A stretch of DNA of 64,000 bases from Colius striatus (taxonomy: Eukaryota > Chordata > Aves > Coliiformes > Coliidae): the NCBI RefSeq assembly GCF_028858725.1, contig NC_084768.1:1285853-1349852 (forward strand), given 5' to 3'. The notes under the pieces were generated by a model. That model saw nothing but the letters and a program-made list of their open reading frames with translations, ran no database searches and was not told where the DNA came from. Within the stretch, counting starts at the first letter, position 1. Every line of letters starts with the position of its first letter. The position numbers and the translations under genes are program-made. Positions 63,481 to 64,000 of this stretch are shown here, in pieces.

Positions 63481-64000
63481 GAAACAGGCACAGAAAGAGC
63501 AATGAAAACTCCATGGGTGTTTGGGAACTGAGGAAAAAAAGTGATGGAACGGGGAAAGAGACGAAAATGGATGAAACGCTTTCTGCCTCACACGCTCACG
63601 GCACTGCAGACACACAGCCTGGCTGAACTCAGCATTCAAGGCAGCTCTTCAAGGCACAGAAATCATGCATTATTAGATAAAACCCATTTTACTCTTTCCT
63701 TGAGCTTATGCCAGGGAACAAACAGCAAGTGCTGTTCTCCTCAACTCCCCAGGGGAACCCACAGCCCAGCCCAAACTCGTGACGTGGCTGGACTGCTCCC
63801 CTGGGCAGCCGTGCAGCTTGTGTCCACACTGAGCAGCAGCAGCAGAATGAACCAGAGCTCGAGGAACACCACAGGGCAAGGGTCACCCAGCCACTTGTAG
63901 TTTTAGGACTAAGCCAAAACAGGGCAACGAGAGAAGATTTAAGAAATGTGAAGAAAATGGCCATGTAAGATTTGTCCAAGTCACTCTCCCTCATCTTGAG
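63481..64000. other. Window end, nothing recognised
   Basis: Mixed sequence without a recognisable domain or repeat. Confidence 0.45.

Overview
The window looks like nuclear DNA from a bird. It carries two 3'-end fragments of the CR1 LINE in the form typical of birds (about 28937 and 47458), several avian-type LTR retroviruses, and intron-bearing vertebrate genes resembling FOXJ1, AKAP1, RBBP6 and PDE1. There are no bacterial features. Multi-copy genes in a high-identity palindrome, together with young retroviruses, would suit an ampliconic sex-chromosome region or another repeat-rich, non-recombining region. The chromosome cannot be determined from the sequence alone.

Layout. (1) Bases 1-8170 and 16446-24623 are the arms of a large palindrome that runs off the left edge. 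Each arm carries a divergently transcribed gene pair: a short AKAP1-like gene (outer membrane anchor plus KH domain) and a FOXJ1-like forkhead gene. The right-arm AKAP1-like gene is complete through its last exon (23421-26033). The palindrome centre holds a gammaretrovirus-like provirus on the minus strand (8614-15957) with a 5-bp target duplication, a tRNA-His primer site, damaged gag-pol and an open env. (2) Bases 26200-34200 hold a CR1 fragment, a CpG-rich patch and the decayed exons of an RBBP6-like gene on the minus strand. Partial copies of the same LTR family lie on both sides. (3) Bases 34208-38856 hold an LTR with internal tandem repeats, a 2.6-kb array of a 39-bp unit rich in CRE-like TGA(T/C)GTCA motifs, and a solo LTR. 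(4) Bases 39553-47044 are a betaretrovirus-like provirus with gag, pro, pol and env all open, LTRs identical except for one 12-bp indel, a 6-bp target duplication and a tRNA-Trp primer site. (5) Bases 47045-51390 hold a CR1 fragment and one recognisable PDE1-like exon. (6) Bases 51392-55180 are a palindromic remnant of a third retrovirus, two 3' halves head to head with an LTR at each outer end. (7) Bases 55183-62190 are a third FOXJ1-like copy on the minus strand, with a fuller N-terminus and a 1.7-kb purine-rich expansion in its intron. A degenerate ERV fragment with short tandem repeats follows to about 63480.

Biological reading. The most unusual content is the amplified AKAP1-like/FOXJ1-like pair. 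The FOXJ1-like proteins carry a threefold repeat of a region that is single in ordinary FOXJ1, and two Arg substitutions at the base-contacting positions of the recognition helix. In the palindromic copies an N-terminal deletion is compensated by a 15-bp segment that supplies a new ATG in a strong context. The AKAP1-like protein keeps the mitochondrial anchor and the KH domain but lacks a recognisable PKA-binding helix and the Tudor domain. A role in the germ line or in ciliated cells is an inference from the parent families, not something the sequence proves.
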